Positions 25,123 through 34,123 of a stretch of 64,000 nt of DNA are shown here, piece after piece. The stretch comes from G025836975 sp048751585 (lineage in GTDB: Bacteria; Pseudomonadota; Gammaproteobacteria; Burkholderiales; Burkholderiaceae_B). Numbering within the stretch: the stretch's first letter is position 1; every line of letters starts with the position of its first letter. The notes below the pieces were generated by a model. The model searched no databases. It saw only the letters and a program-made list of their open reading frames with translations, and was not told the origin of the DNA. A program made the position numbers and the translations under genes. The stretch covers positions 124,001 to 188,000 of the forward strand of contig NZ_JAZHOB010000003.1 in assembly GCF_048751585.1 (NCBI RefSeq). The letters are read 5' to 3'.

Positions 25123-26334
25123 ATGCCCCAGCGTCCTGTTTATCTGGACTATTCGGCGACCACGCCCGCGGATCCGCGCGTGGTCGATAAAATGGTGCCG
25201 TGGCTGTACGAGCATTTCGGCAACCCGGCGTCGCGCAGCCATGCCTACGGCTGGGACGCCGAAGAGGCCGTTGAACTGGCCCGCTCCCAGGTTGCGCAAT
25301 TGGTCAATGCCGATTCGCGCGAAATCATCTGGACGTCCGGCGCCACGGAATCGAACAACCTGGCATTGAAGGGCGCCGCCCATGCCTATGCCGGGCGCGG
25401 CAAGCATATTGTCACGGTCAAGACGGAACACAAGGCGGTGCTGGACACCTGCCGCGAACTTGAACGGCAGGGTTTCGAAGTCAGCTATCTGGACGTCCCG
25501 CAGGATGGCTTGCTGGACATCCAGGCATTCAAGAACGCCTTGCGGCCAGACACCATCCTGGCTTCCGTCATGCTGGTCAATAATGAAATCGGCGTGATCC
25601 AGGACATCGCCGCATTGGGCCAGGCTTGTCACGAGCAGGGCATCGTATTTCATGTGGATGCGGCGCAAGCCACCGGCAAGGTCGTCATCGACCTGCAAAC
25701 GCTTCCGGTCGACCTGATGTCGTTTTCCGCTCATAAGACTTATGGGCCGAAGGGCATCGGAGCCTTGTTCGCGCGGCGCAAGCCCCGAGTGCGGCTAGAG
25801 GCGCAGATACATGGCGGCGGGCACGAACGCGGTTTTCGATCGGGCACGCTGGCGACGCATCAAATCGTCGGCATGGGCCAGGCCTTTGAATTGGCCCGCC
25901 TCGAAATGGACCAGGAAAACCAGCGCATACGCGGTTTGCGCGATCGCCTGTGGGCCGGCCTGTCGCAAATCCCTGAGATCTGCCTGAACGGGCATTTCCA
26001 GCAGCGAGTTCCGCATAACCTGAACGTCAGCTTCAGCTATGTGGAGGGCGAATCCCTGATCATGGCGCTGAAAGACCTGGCGGTTTCCAGCGGATCAGCA
26101 TGCACCTCGGCCAGCCTGGAGCCTTCCTATGTATTGCGGGCGCTGGGCCGCAGCGACGAACTTGCCCATAGCTCCATCCGCTTCACTTTGGGCCGCTACA
26201 CCACCCGGGAAGACGTGGATTTCGCCATAGAGCTGCTTGTGCGTCAAGTCGGCAAGCTGCGCGACATGTCGCCGCTGTGGGAAATGTTCCAAGAGGGCGT
26301 GGACTTGAATTCCGTTCAATGGGCCGCACATTAA
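25123..26334 (+). CDS. iscS: Cysteine desulfurase
   Basis: 403 residues, fold-type I PLP enzyme that takes sulfur from cysteine as a persulfide and passes it to IscU. The PLP lysine is in FSAHKTYGPKGIG (about residue 205). The catalytic cysteine is in SSGSACTSASLEPSYVLRAL (about 328), with the group I loop length. The start at 25123 is supported by GGAG at 25110-25113. The C-terminal WEMFQEGVDLNSVQW tail matches IscS proteins that dock IscU. Confidence 0.98.
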   Translation: MPQRPVYLDYSATTPADPRVVDKMVPWLYEHFGNPASRSHAYGWDAEEAVELARSQVAQLVNADSREIIWTSGATESNNLALKGAAHAYAGRGKHIVTVKTEHKAVLDTCRELERQGFEVSYLDVPQDGLLDIQAFKNALRPDTILASVMLVNNEIGVIQDIAALGQACHEQGIVFHVDAAQATGKVVIDLQTLPVDLMSFSAHKTYGPKGIGALFARRKPRVRLEAQIHGGGHERGFRSGTLATHQIVGMGQAFELARLEMDQENQRIRGLRDRLWAGLSQIPEICLNGHFQQRVPHNLNVSFSYVEGESLIMALKDLAVSSGSACTSASLEPSYVLRALGRSDELAHSSIRFTLGRYTTREDVDFAIELLVRQVGKLRDMSPLWEMFQEGVDLNSVQWAAH

Positions 26335-26387
26335 TGGCATGGGCATGAACAAGCTGGACTTTACCGCGAAAACGATTGCGAGCATTC

Positions 26388-26771
26388 ATGGCGTATAGCG
26401 ACAAGGTGCTGGATCACTATGAAAATCCGCGCAATGTCGGTTCATTCGACAAGTCCGATGCCCGTGTCGGCACGGGCATAGTCGGCGCTCCGGCGCTGGG
26501 CGACGTGATGAAGCTGCAAATCAAGGTCGATGAATCGGGTATCATTGAAGATGCACGGTTCAAGACGTATGGTTGCGGTTCGGCCATCGCTTCCAGTTCG
26601 CTGGTTACCGAGTGGATCAAGGGCAAGACGCTGGATCAGGCCATGGACATTCGCAATACGCATATTGCCGAAGCGCTGGCCCTGCCGCCGGTAAAAATCC
26701 ACTGTTCCATCCTGGCCGAAGACGTCATCAAGGCGGCGGTCCGGGACTACAAGGAAAAGCATCAGGAGTAA
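26388..26771 (+). CDS. iscU: Iron-sulfur cluster scaffold IscU, with Leu in place of Cys37
   Basis: 127 residues, nearly collinear with E. coli IscU. Cys63 (YGCGSAIASSS) and Cys106 (KIHCSILAED) are present, as are Asp39 and the chaperone motif LPPVK (about 99-103). The first cluster cysteine is missing: codon 37 at 26496-26498 is CTG (Leu) in VGAPALGDVMK, where the family has VGAPACGDVMK. Cys37 is normally required to build the cluster, so this copy should be impaired or work differently. The change could also be a sequencing or assembly error. It starts 53 bases after iscS and 2 bases before iscA. Confidence 0.95.
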   Translation: MAYSDKVLDHYENPRNVGSFDKSDARVGTGIVGAPALGDVMKLQIKVDESGIIEDARFKTYGCGSAIASSSLVTEWIKGKTLDQAMDIRNTHIAEALALPPVKIHCSILAEDVIKAAVRDYKEKHQE

Positions 26772-26773
26772 TC

Positions 26774-27097
26774 ATGGGAATTATGCTTACACAACAAGCA
26801 GCCGATCACATCAACCGCTATATCGAAAAGCGGGGGAAGGGGTTGGGCTTGCGTCTGGGCGTTCGTACCACGGGCTGCTCGGGCATGGCTTACAAGCTGG
26901 AATACGTCGACGAGCCCAATGCCGACGACCAGGTGTTCGAGCAGCGGGGGGTCAAGGTTTACATCGATCCTAAAAGCTTGCCGTTCCTGGAAGGCACGCA
27001 GCTGGACTACGCGCGTGAAGGCCTGAATGAAGGCTTCAAGTTTTCCAATCCCAACGAAAAAGCCACCTGCGGCTGCGGCGAATCGTTCACGGTGTAA
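26774..27097 (+). CDS. iscA: Iron-sulfur cluster assembly protein IscA
   Basis: 107 residues, A-type carrier. All three conserved cysteines are present: Cys35 (TTGCSGMAYKL) and the C-terminal pair CGCG at 99-101. It carries Fe-S clusters to target apoproteins. GGAG at 26765-26768 provides its ribosome-binding site inside the end of iscU. It is the last gene of this operon here: a strong terminator follows and no hscB, hscA or fdx is present downstream. Confidence 0.97.
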   Translation: MGIMLTQQAADHINRYIEKRGKGLGLRLGVRTTGCSGMAYKLEYVDEPNADDQVFEQRGVKVYIDPKSLPFLEGTQLDYAREGLNEGFKFSNPNEKATCGCGESFTV

Positions 27098-27225
27098 TTG
27101 CCAGGCGATAGGGTGCTACGGGCATAGAATATGGCCCCGCAGTTGCTGCGGTATCACTGTATTTGGCTAGGTCCAAGCAATACTTGAAGCAGCGGGCTTT
27201 CATTCCCCGACTGCGGTGCTATCAG
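27098..27225 (+). other. Structured leader between iscA and its terminator, possible small RNA
   Basis: This 128-base stretch shows several potential stems (CCGCAG-TTG-CTGCGG near 27138-27152; CAAG-CAATA-CTTG near 27174-27186) and a TAGAAT hexamer at about 27125-27130 that could be a -10 element. It leads straight into a strong terminator. It could be the isc mRNA 3' untranslated region or a small RNA of about 130 nucleotides. No known RNA family was recognised. Confidence 0.3.
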
Positions 27226-27260
27226 AGCCGGATTCTTTAAAAAAGAATCCGGCTTTTTTA
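27226..27260 (+). terminator. Strong intrinsic terminator after the isc operon
   Basis: AGCCGGATTCTTT (27226-27238) pairs perfectly with AAAGAATCCGGCT (27242-27254) around a 3-base loop and is followed by an uninterrupted T-run. It is the clearest terminator in the window and closes the iscRSUA transcript. Confidence 0.95.
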
Positions 27261-27262
27261 TT

Positions 27263-27493
27263 TTCGCAATAGACAAGTACTGGAAAGTCTGCGGATGTCA
27301 GTGAGCAAGGGAAAACCCTCGGGCTAAATATCGGATAAAAGGTTACAAAAAATCTCTAATGATGTTTAAATCCATTTCTTACATATATGTATCTATATAT
27401 GTCTAATAAGCCACATGTGAGCCAAATCCATTCATATTTTGCATAAATGGAGGTATTAAGGGCATGTGGAACCAGTCTTTATAGGAAATGGGT
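27263..27493 (+). promoter_or_regulatory. AT-rich upstream region of the large autotransporter gene
   Basis: About 230 bases of low GC precede the autotransporter. It contains an inverted repeat ACATATAT / ATATATGT (27381-27388 and 27395-27402). TATATA-like and TTTACA-like hexamers are frequent, so a promoter is likely, but no single pair of boxes could be chosen. The ribosome-binding site AGGAA is at 27483-27487. Confidence 0.5.
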
Positions 27494-30400
27494 ATGAACA
27501 TGACGGTAAATAAACACAGAATAATGCGGATAACTGTGCTGACCGGAGCATTGCTGGGGGTTTACGCGGTTTCATACGCTGCCGAACCCATTGCCTACAC
27601 ACCGTATGGAATGAACATGGATCCTTCGGCCTGGACCAAAGACAGAGGCGGCGACCCCGCTTTGGTTGGGACGACATGGGAGGGGCGTGACGCCCTCAAG
27701 CTATCGATAAAGAAACCCGGCGCGGGCGACTCATTCAACAACTGGCAAGGCCATTCCCAGCGCACAGCAGCGCCCTCGGGCGAGTCCTTCCTACGTGGCG
27801 ACCTATGGGTACAAAGCGATTGGACCAGCGGGACGGAAACCGACTTCCAGAACACCGGCATGTGGGGTTCGGCCATGCCGGCGGATACGGTGGCAGGCGG
27901 CAGCTATGTCGATGCCCAGGCGGTATTCCCCATCATGCACTTCACCAATCAGAAAGATTCCACAGGGAACCCGGATGGCAAGGGCATGCTGCGCATATGG
28001 GACACCACTGCGAATCCTTCCGGTGGCTGGGTCTATCTGACCGGAACCGAAGGGCTGATCCAGTATGGCGGCTGGAACTCGATCGACCTGCGCCTTATTC
28101 CGGGACAGAACAAGGTCGAATACTATTTCAACGGGTCATTGGTGCATACCTGGGTCGATCCGACCTCCGATAACGACAGCAAGCCCGGCCAATTTTTTGC
28201 CATGTACCTTAAGGCCCGCAACAACGGCGTTACCGAATTCGATACCTATTGGTCGCGGTTGATGTCCGGCGCTGTGTATAGCGAAGGCAATGTGTCGGGT
28301 GCGATTGGCGGCGATGTCATGGTCGACGCGGGCGGCAGGGTGTCGGTGGCCGACGGCACGGCCATTTCCGGGTCGCTGTACGGCAACGGCAGCGCCACCG
28401 CCGCGTCGATCGTCAATTTCGACAAAAGCGCCACGATCGGCGGCGATCTTGTCGGCAACAATACTTGGTTCAATTTCAGTTCGGCGGTGGATGCGACCGC
28501 CGCGGTTGCGGGCTCCATCGAACTGGAGGGTAAATCTCTGGCGACCGGCGGCTCGGCGGATAAGGCCGTACAGGCGGGCCGGGACATCAAGCTGAACGAT
28601 TCCACGCTGAAAGGCTATTGGACGCTGCCCAACGGCAGCATTATTGCCCAGGGCGGCGCGCGCATCGAGGATGCGACGATCACTGCCACCAAAACCGCGC
28701 TCAAGACATCCGGAAGCGCGCCATTGGTTACCGTCAGGAACAGCTCACTCAAGTCCACCGGCGCGGGCACGGGTTTCAGCGGTTTGGTGGCAGCCGTCAA
28801 TGCCAGCAACAGTTCGGTGGTCGATATCGACGGCGGCAGCGTTGCCGCCACGGGCACTATCTATACACGAGGCATTCTGGCCACCACCGGCGCCAAGGTC
28901 ACTACGGCGAACACGGATATCTCCACGACGGGCAGTAAATCGCACGCCGTGCATGCCCATGTGGAAAAGAATGACACCAGCGGAGCCGTACCTGTAGTCG
29001 CCATCAATGGCGGCACCATCTCTGCCGCCGGCGACGAATCCTGGGGCCTGTATTCCTTGCGGGGCGGCGTCATCACCAGCTCGGCCGACATAAGCACCGC
29101 GGGGAAGGCGGGCTTCGGGGCCTTTGTCGAAGGCAATGGCGAAACCAATGCGCGGCCGGGCCTCATCACGCTTAACGGCGGGTCCATCACAACCTCTGGT
29201 CAGGCGCTGAGTTCGGGCGACGGGAGCATAGGCAGTTATGGGGTGCTGGCCAAAAACATTGGCAACGCGGTTGTCATGAACGGTACCCGGGTCACAACGT
29301 CGGGCAACGTGGCCGAAGGCTTGCGGGTCGAGGATAAAGGGCAGATCACGGCAAGCGATTCCATTATCGCCACCAGCGGATCGGCCGCTCACGGTGTAAC
29401 GGCCTACACCGGCGGCAAGGTGGATTTGGTTCGCGGGTCGGTATCGGCCAGTGGCGCCAACTCTAATGGCCTTCAGGCCATGGGTACGGGGTCGAAAATC
29501 ACCACCAACGGCACGGCTGTGACAAGCAGCGGCGGCAAGTACGGCGCCTATTCCAGAAACGGCGGCCAAATTGTGCTTGCCGGCGGATCGGTCAGTAATA
29601 CCAATACCAGTCCAGGCAGCCAGGGCATTGCCGCCGATGGTTCCGGCTCATCGATTACCGCCACGAACGTCGCCATCAGCGCAAGGGGCGAATATACCAG
29701 TGCCGCCGAGTTGTCCAATGCGGTTGCCGCCAGCAACACTGCGCGCATTACGCTTGATGGCGGGTCGGTATCATCGCTAAGCAGCCAATACGGACGCGGA
29801 TTGTTGGCAAGCACCGGTTCGAGCATTATTGCCAGCAATGTCGCCATTTCCACAAGCGGGCTGAGGTCGAATGCGGTGCACGCATTCGGCCCATCGGGCA
29901 TCTCGGATCCCGATAGCGCCGATGCGCCCGCCATTACCTTGAATGCGGGAACGGTAAACACAAGCGGCGACGAATCATATGGCCTGTATGCCCAGAATGG
30001 CGGCAATATCATCAGTTCCGCCCATATAAAAACCACAGGCAAAGCCGGCTTTGGCGCATTTGCCTATAACGGCGGCAGAATTTCGTTGACCGGCGGTTCG
30101 CTGGAGACATCCGCCGAAGCATTGAACGGAACCATAGGCACGTTCGGTGTGTTGTCCAAAAGAGGCAGCCAAATCTCCTTGGATAACACGCGCGTCGTTA
30201 CCAGGGGAGCGTTGGCCGAGGGCGTGCGCGTGGAATGGGAGCCTGGTGCCGGCTCGCAAGTCACCCTCCAAAACGGTTCCTCCATTGCAACTTCCGGCGC
30301 CGGAGCGCATGGCATAGGCGTATATGGCGAGGACAGTGGTGGCACTAGCAGTAATACTTCAGCCACCATGACTGGCGGTTCCATCACGACTGCGGGCAGT

Positions 30401-32848
30401 GGGGCATCGGGCGCTTATTTGAGCAACGGCGGCAGCGTTACGCTGAATGGCGTGACGGTCAATGCGGCCGGTCCGGTGTTTTCGTCGGACTTCAACAAGG
30501 CGGGCCAGAGCCAGAGCATCACAGTCGGCGCGGGATCCACACTGGCTTCGCTGAGCGACATATTGTTGCGGGTGGACAGGTCTACTGCCGGTGGGAATGG
30601 CGTAGTCAATTTCACGCTGGAGGACGGGGCGTTTGCGTCGGGCAATATCGAGAACTACCGGGACAACACATTGGTTGATCGGGATGCTGCCTTGACAAAT
30701 GCTGATTTCAGGCCAGGTTCGCACTGGGCTGGAATTTTCATCAATGCCAGCACATTGCGTCCGGTATCCGGTGTCCCCATCACTGGAGACGCCGATGGCA
30801 AGGTTAATACCGACGTCGCCACCACGGCTGGTTCAAGCGTCACCTTCCAGGGGGTTTCACAGGTGGCTGGCAGTGTGTCAACAGCAACCAATTCCAGCAC
30901 GACGTTTTCGGGTTCCACTCCCATCACTATTACCCAGAACCTGATTGGGCAACAGGGGTCCAGTATCACCTTCAATAATGGGGCGACGATCAATCAATCC
31001 GTGACAGGCGTGGGAAGCACCATGTCCTTTGGCGGCGCCACGACCATAAGCCAGGGAGTTGCTGGCTCTGGATCCAGTATGGCGTTCAGCGGTCCCACGA
31101 CCATAGGCAACGGAACGGGCAGCGCCCTGACGGGGGCCTCGAACAGCAGTTTCAGCTTCAGCCGCACGGCGCCCACGACGATCAACGGTTCGGTGGACCT
31201 GAGCGGAGGCTCGAGCACGCACGGGGGCACGGTCAGCACGCCGGTGACGATTACCGGCGACGCGGTGGTGTCCTCCGGCGCGGTGCTGGGCGGGAACCTG
31301 AACGTGCAGGGCGCCTTGTCGGGCAGCGGCGGCATACTGGGGCCGGGCAACTCGGTGGGTACCCAGACCTACGCAACGATGGGCGCCTTTACCGATGGCA
31401 CTTATCTGGCCGAGGTGAATGCGGCGGGGCAGTCCGACCTGATCCGCATCACCAGCGGTCCGGCCGACCTGACGGGCATCGCCTTGAAGGTGGGCCAGGA
31501 GAACGGCAACGGCGGCTATGTGTTGAATCACGATTACACCATCGTGCAAACCGGCGACGCCACGGGCATCAGCAGTGTGGTGGGCAACAAGTTCTCCAGC
31601 GAAGCGCTGGACGGCAGCTTTGCCGGTGCGCTGGTCAAGCTCGATCCGGTCAAGTACGGAGACAATAGCGTTCGGGTCAGGCTGTCGCTGGACCAGTCCA
31701 AGGCCGATGCCTTGGTGCCCACACTGTCGAGCAACCAGCGGGCGGTCTATGGCGGGGTGCTGTCGGTGATGGGGCGCAATTCGGCGGCTGACGCGGCGCT
31801 GCAATCCAGCAATCCGAAGGATGCGCTGAACCAGCTTTCGGGCGAAGTGCACGGCAGCACGCAGTCGGCGCTGTACAGCGCGGGCGGCTTGCTGGTCAGC
31901 ACGGTGGGCAACCGTATGCGCGGCAATGTGGGCGCGGGCCTGCTGGCCGGCGCCCCCATGGCCGATGCCTCCGGCTCGGTGCCGGCCGGCGCGATGCCCA
32001 AGTCGGCGGCCTACCCGCTGTGGGCGCAGGTCGTGGGCAACTGGAACACGCTGGACGGCGACGACAACGCCTCCAGGACCCGCAGCCATACCGCGGGCCT
32101 TTACGTGGGCGGGGACGTACCGGTGGGCGCGGGCTGGCGCGTGGGCGGGGCCCTGGGCTTTACCGACGGGCGCATCAATGCCGACGATGTCGGTTCGCGT
32201 TCGGATGTGCGCAGCTACACGGCCACGGTCTACGGCGGCAACAGCTGGGCGGCGGGCAGCGGCCAGGTCAACTTCCTGGCCGGGGCGGGCTATACGCGGC
32301 ACGACATCGAGAGCCGGCGCTCCATCAACGTGGGCGGCAGCCAGACGCTCAAGGCCGACTACCACGCCAATACCACGCAGTTGTTCACCGAGCTGGGCTA
32401 TGCGCTGCCGGTGGGCCAGGCCAGCACGATCGAGCCGTATGCGGGGCTGGCCTGGTACAGCCAGCGCAGCCCGGGCTTCAGCGAAAGCGGCGGCTCGGCG
32501 GCGCTGCGCGGCAACAGCCAGACGGACAACGTGACCACGGTCACGCTGGGCCTGCGCGGCAAGACGGCGGTGGAGCTGGGCCGTCACGAAGCGCGGCTCA
32601 GCGCCGGGCTGGGCTGGCGCCACGCGTCGGGCGACGTGGCCTCCACACGCACGATGTCCTTCATTCAGGGCAACGGGGCGGCGTTCACGGTGGCCGGCGC
32701 GCCGATCGCCAAGAACGCGGCGGTGGTGGACCTGGGGGCCGAGATGAACGTGGGCAAGAACGCGGCCATGGGGCTGGGCTACAGCGGCCAGTTCGGCCAG
32801 GGCAGCACCGACAGCACCGGCTCGCTGTACGTGAAGGTTCGCTTCTAG
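27494..32848 (+). CDS. Large autotransporter (type Va), lectin-like N-domain plus beta-helix passenger
   Basis: About 1784 residues. A signal peptide ends near YAVSYAAEP (about residue 32). Residues about 33-255 form a separate module rich in aromatic residues (for example GGWNSIDLRLIPGQNKVEYY) that looks like a concanavalin/LamG-type beta-sandwich; this is a visual guess. Next comes a long passenger of Gly/Ser/Thr-rich repeats typical of a beta-helix, containing a duplicated unit of about 185 residues. The last ~280 residues are an autotransporter barrel starting near YPLWAQVVGNWNTLDGDD and ending in the required terminal Phe (YVKVRF). AGGAA at 27483-27487 favours the ATG at 27494 over 27488. 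The role is likely adhesion or another surface function, unproven. Confidence 0.92.
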   Translation: MNMTVNKHRIMRITVLTGALLGVYAVSYAAEPIAYTPYGMNMDPSAWTKDRGGDPALVGTTWEGRDALKLSIKKPGAGDSFNNWQGHSQRTAAPSGESFLRGDLWVQSDWTSGTETDFQNTGMWGSAMPADTVAGGSYVDAQAVFPIMHFTNQKDSTGNPDGKGMLRIWDTTANPSGGWVYLTGTEGLIQYGGWNSIDLRLIPGQNKVEYYFNGSLVHTWVDPTSDNDSKPGQFFAMYLKARNNGVTEFDTYWSRLMSGAVYSEGNVSGAIGGDVMVDAGGRVSVADGTAISGSLYGNGSATAASIVNFDKSATIGGDLVGNNTWFNFSSAVDATAAVAGSIELEGKSLATGGSADKAVQAGRDIKLNDSTLKGYWTLPNGSIIAQGGARIEDATITATKTALKTSGSAPLVTVRNSSLKSTGAGTGFSGLVAAVNASNSSVVDIDGGSVAATGTIYTRGILATTGAKVTTANTDISTTGSKSHAVHAHVEKNDTSGAVPVVAINGGTISAAGDESWGLYSLRGGVITSSADISTAGKAGFGAFVEGNGETNARPGLITLNGGSITTSGQALSSGDGSIGSYGVLAKNIGNAVVMNGTRVTTSGNVAEGLRVEDKGQITASDSIIATSGSAAHGVTAYTGGKVDLVRGSVSASGANSNGLQAMGTGSKITTNGTAVTSSGGKYGAYSRNGGQIVLAGGSVSNTNTSPGSQGIAADGSGSSITATNVAISARGEYTSAAELSNAVAASNTARITLDGGSVSSLSSQYGRGLLASTGSSIIASNVAISTSGLRSNAVHAFGPSGISDPDSADAPAITLNAGTVNTSGDESYGLYAQNGGNIISSAHIKTTGKAGFGAFAYNGGRISLTGGSLETSAEALNGTIGTFGVLSKRGSQISLDNTRVVTRGALAEGVRVEWEPGAGSQVTLQNGSSIATSGAGAHGIGVYGEDSGGTSSNTSATMTGGSITTAGSGASGAYLSNGGSVTLNGVTVNAAGPVFSSDFNKAGQSQSITVGAGSTLASLSDILLRVDRSTAGGNGVVNFTLEDGAFASGNIENYRDNTLVDRDAALTNADFRPGSHWAGIFINASTLRPVSGVPITGDADGKVNTDVATTAGSSVTFQGVSQVAGSVSTATNSSTTFSGSTPITITQNLIGQQGSSITFNNGATINQSVTGVGSTMSFGGATTISQGVAGSGSSMAFSGPTTIGNGTGSALTGASNSSFSFSRTAPTTINGSVDLSGGSSTHGGTVSTPVTITGDAVVSSGAVLGGNLNVQGALSGSGGILGPGNSVGTQTYATMGAFTDGTYLAEVNAAGQSDLIRITSGPADLTGIALKVGQENGNGGYVLNHDYTIVQTGDATGISSVVGNKFSSEALDGSFAGALVKLDPVKYGDNSVRVRLSLDQSKADALVPTLSSNQRAVYGGVLSVMGRNSAADAALQSSNPKDALNQLSGEVHGSTQSALYSAGGLLVSTVGNRMRGNVGAGLLAGAPMADASGSVPAGAMPKSAAYPLWAQVVGNWNTLDGDDNASRTRSHTAGLYVGGDVPVGAGWRVGGALGFTDGRINADDVGSRSDVRSYTATVYGGNSWAAGSGQVNFLAGAGYTRHDIESRRSINVGGSQTLKADYHANTTQLFTELGYALPVGQASTIEPYAGLAWYSQRSPGFSESGGSAALRGNSQTDNVTTVTLGLRGKTAVELGRHEARLSAGLGWRHASGDVASTRTMSFIQGNGAAFTVAGAPIAKNAAVVDLGAEMNVGKNAAMGLGYSGQFGQGSTDSTGSLYVKVRF

Positions 32849-32895
32849 GCCCGGTCGCTTAAAGAAAAAGAGGTCGAAGGCGGTTGCTGCGGGAC

Positions 32896-32930
32896 AAGAA
32901 GGCTGGCTCTGGCGCCGGCCTTTCTTGTTT
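32896..32930 (+). terminator. Probable terminator after the large autotransporter
   Basis: AAGAAGGCTGGC (from 32896) pairs with GCCGGCCTTTCTT (ending 32926) with one bulge and one G-T pair, followed by GTTTT. It sits about 50 bases after the stop codon and is consistent with a rho-independent terminator. Confidence 0.6.
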
Positions 32931-33099
32931 TCGCGGCGTGAATCGGCGACCAGATCAGTCGAAAGCCTGTGTTCGAGACCGCTTATTCAAACAAATCTTC
33001 CCGTGACATAATGACGCAGTAATAGCGTGGTCTTATCGATCCTGCTTATGCCGGCGTTTACGCTGCTTGATCAATTCGCCTGATTGTTTTTGAAGATTC

Positions 33100-33978
33100 A
33101 TGACTAATCCCATCTTACGTTTTGGCCTGGCGGCCAACCACCTGCATCACGAATCCTATGGCGCCGCGCTTTTTACATGGCTGGAGCAATCGGCCGCCGC
33201 CATTCGCGAATTGGGCATGGAGCTGTATACGGTGGGCCGCACCTGCGATGCGATCGAGCGCTCCGGATTGCTGGCCGGCCATCCCGGCCTGATCCGCTAT
33301 CCCTACGGTCGCGAGGGCGGCTTGATGAAACTGGTGGCGCGGGTTACCGAGGGCAGGGACGGGGGGGCGCCTTTCGACGGCGCCATCTATCTTATTGATC
33401 CGGTGGATCCGTCATCCATTTTTCCGGAAGCGCTGGCTTTGAAGCGCCAGTGCATTACGCATGGCAAACCTTTCGTTTCCACGCTGATGGGAGCGATTGA
33501 ATGGATCGAAGTCGAACGCCTTGGCCAAGGTTTGGCGCCGGATACGGCCCTGGATCCGGTGTTCGATTTTTCGAGGCAAACCCTGGCGCTGATTGCCCAT
33601 GATGCACTGAAGGATCAAATGGTGGAATTCGCCGCCAGCCATTTCGAGTTGCTGTCCCGCTTTGCGGGGCGCGTCGGCACGGGAACCACCAGCGGACGGC
33701 TGAATGACCTGGCGTGGTCGCGCGGCTGGCCCAAGGACAGGCCGTGGGTTCAACCCTACCTTAGCGGTCCTTTGGGGGGCGACGCGCAAATCGCCGAACT
33801 GGTGCTCGAGCAACGATGCCAGCGCGTGATTTTTTTCGAAGATCCGCACGTGGCGCGCCAGCACGAAGCGGACATACAGCTTCTGGAACGAGCGGTTCGG
33901 GTAGTGACCGATAAAGCAGCCTGCATTGCTTCGCCGGCGGTGGCTAATAAGTGGGCGATGGCCGTCAGTCGACGCTAG
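33100..33978 (+). CDS. Methylglyoxal synthase with a duplicated, degenerate N-terminal domain
   Basis: 292 residues, twice the usual ~150 of MgsA. The C-terminal half (about 160-290) keeps every catalytic landmark of E. coli MgsA: His167, Asp168 and Lys171 in AHDALK; TGTT at 194-197; Ser222 and Asp228 (catalytic base) in LSGPLGGDAQ; Asp248 in FFEDP; His255 and Asp258. The N-terminal half (about 5-140) follows the same plan (YGREGGLMKL against SGPLGGDAQI; GAIYLIDP against VIFFEDP) but lacks the catalytic residues. It should convert dihydroxyacetone phosphate to methylglyoxal; the N-domain may be structural or regulatory. It stands alone between the two autotransporter genes. Confidence 0.85.
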   Translation: MTNPILRFGLAANHLHHESYGAALFTWLEQSAAAIRELGMELYTVGRTCDAIERSGLLAGHPGLIRYPYGREGGLMKLVARVTEGRDGGAPFDGAIYLIDPVDPSSIFPEALALKRQCITHGKPFVSTLMGAIEWIEVERLGQGLAPDTALDPVFDFSRQTLALIAHDALKDQMVEFAASHFELLSRFAGRVGTGTTSGRLNDLAWSRGWPKDRPWVQPYLSGPLGGDAQIAELVLEQRCQRVIFFEDPHVARQHEADIQLLERAVRVVTDKAACIASPAVANKWAMAVSRR

Positions 33979-34088
33979 GGATGACAGTCATCAGCTAGAT
34001 TTTTTGTTGATGTATTTACGCTACGATTAATAAGAAAAGATATAACTAAACCATTTGCTTACGATAAAGTTGCATTTCGTTAAATTTG

Positions 34089-34107
34089 CCTACGCCGTCA
34101 GCGTAGG
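34089..34107 (+). other. Short stem-loop upstream of the subtilase autotransporter start
   Basis: CCTACGC (34089-34095) pairs with GCGTAGG (34101-34107) around CGTCA, 16 bases before the ATG. It may act on translation initiation or be part of an operator. The surrounding 145-base gap is AT-rich and holds likely promoter sequence. Confidence 0.4.
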
Positions 34108-34123
34108 GTAATGCAAGAGTGCA

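Noticed and set aside
27150..27215. Resemblance to SRP (4.5S) RNA tip: AGGTCC ... GAAGCAGC
   Set aside because: The invariant GGAA tetraloop and the paired flanking helices are missing; the match is only a few short words.
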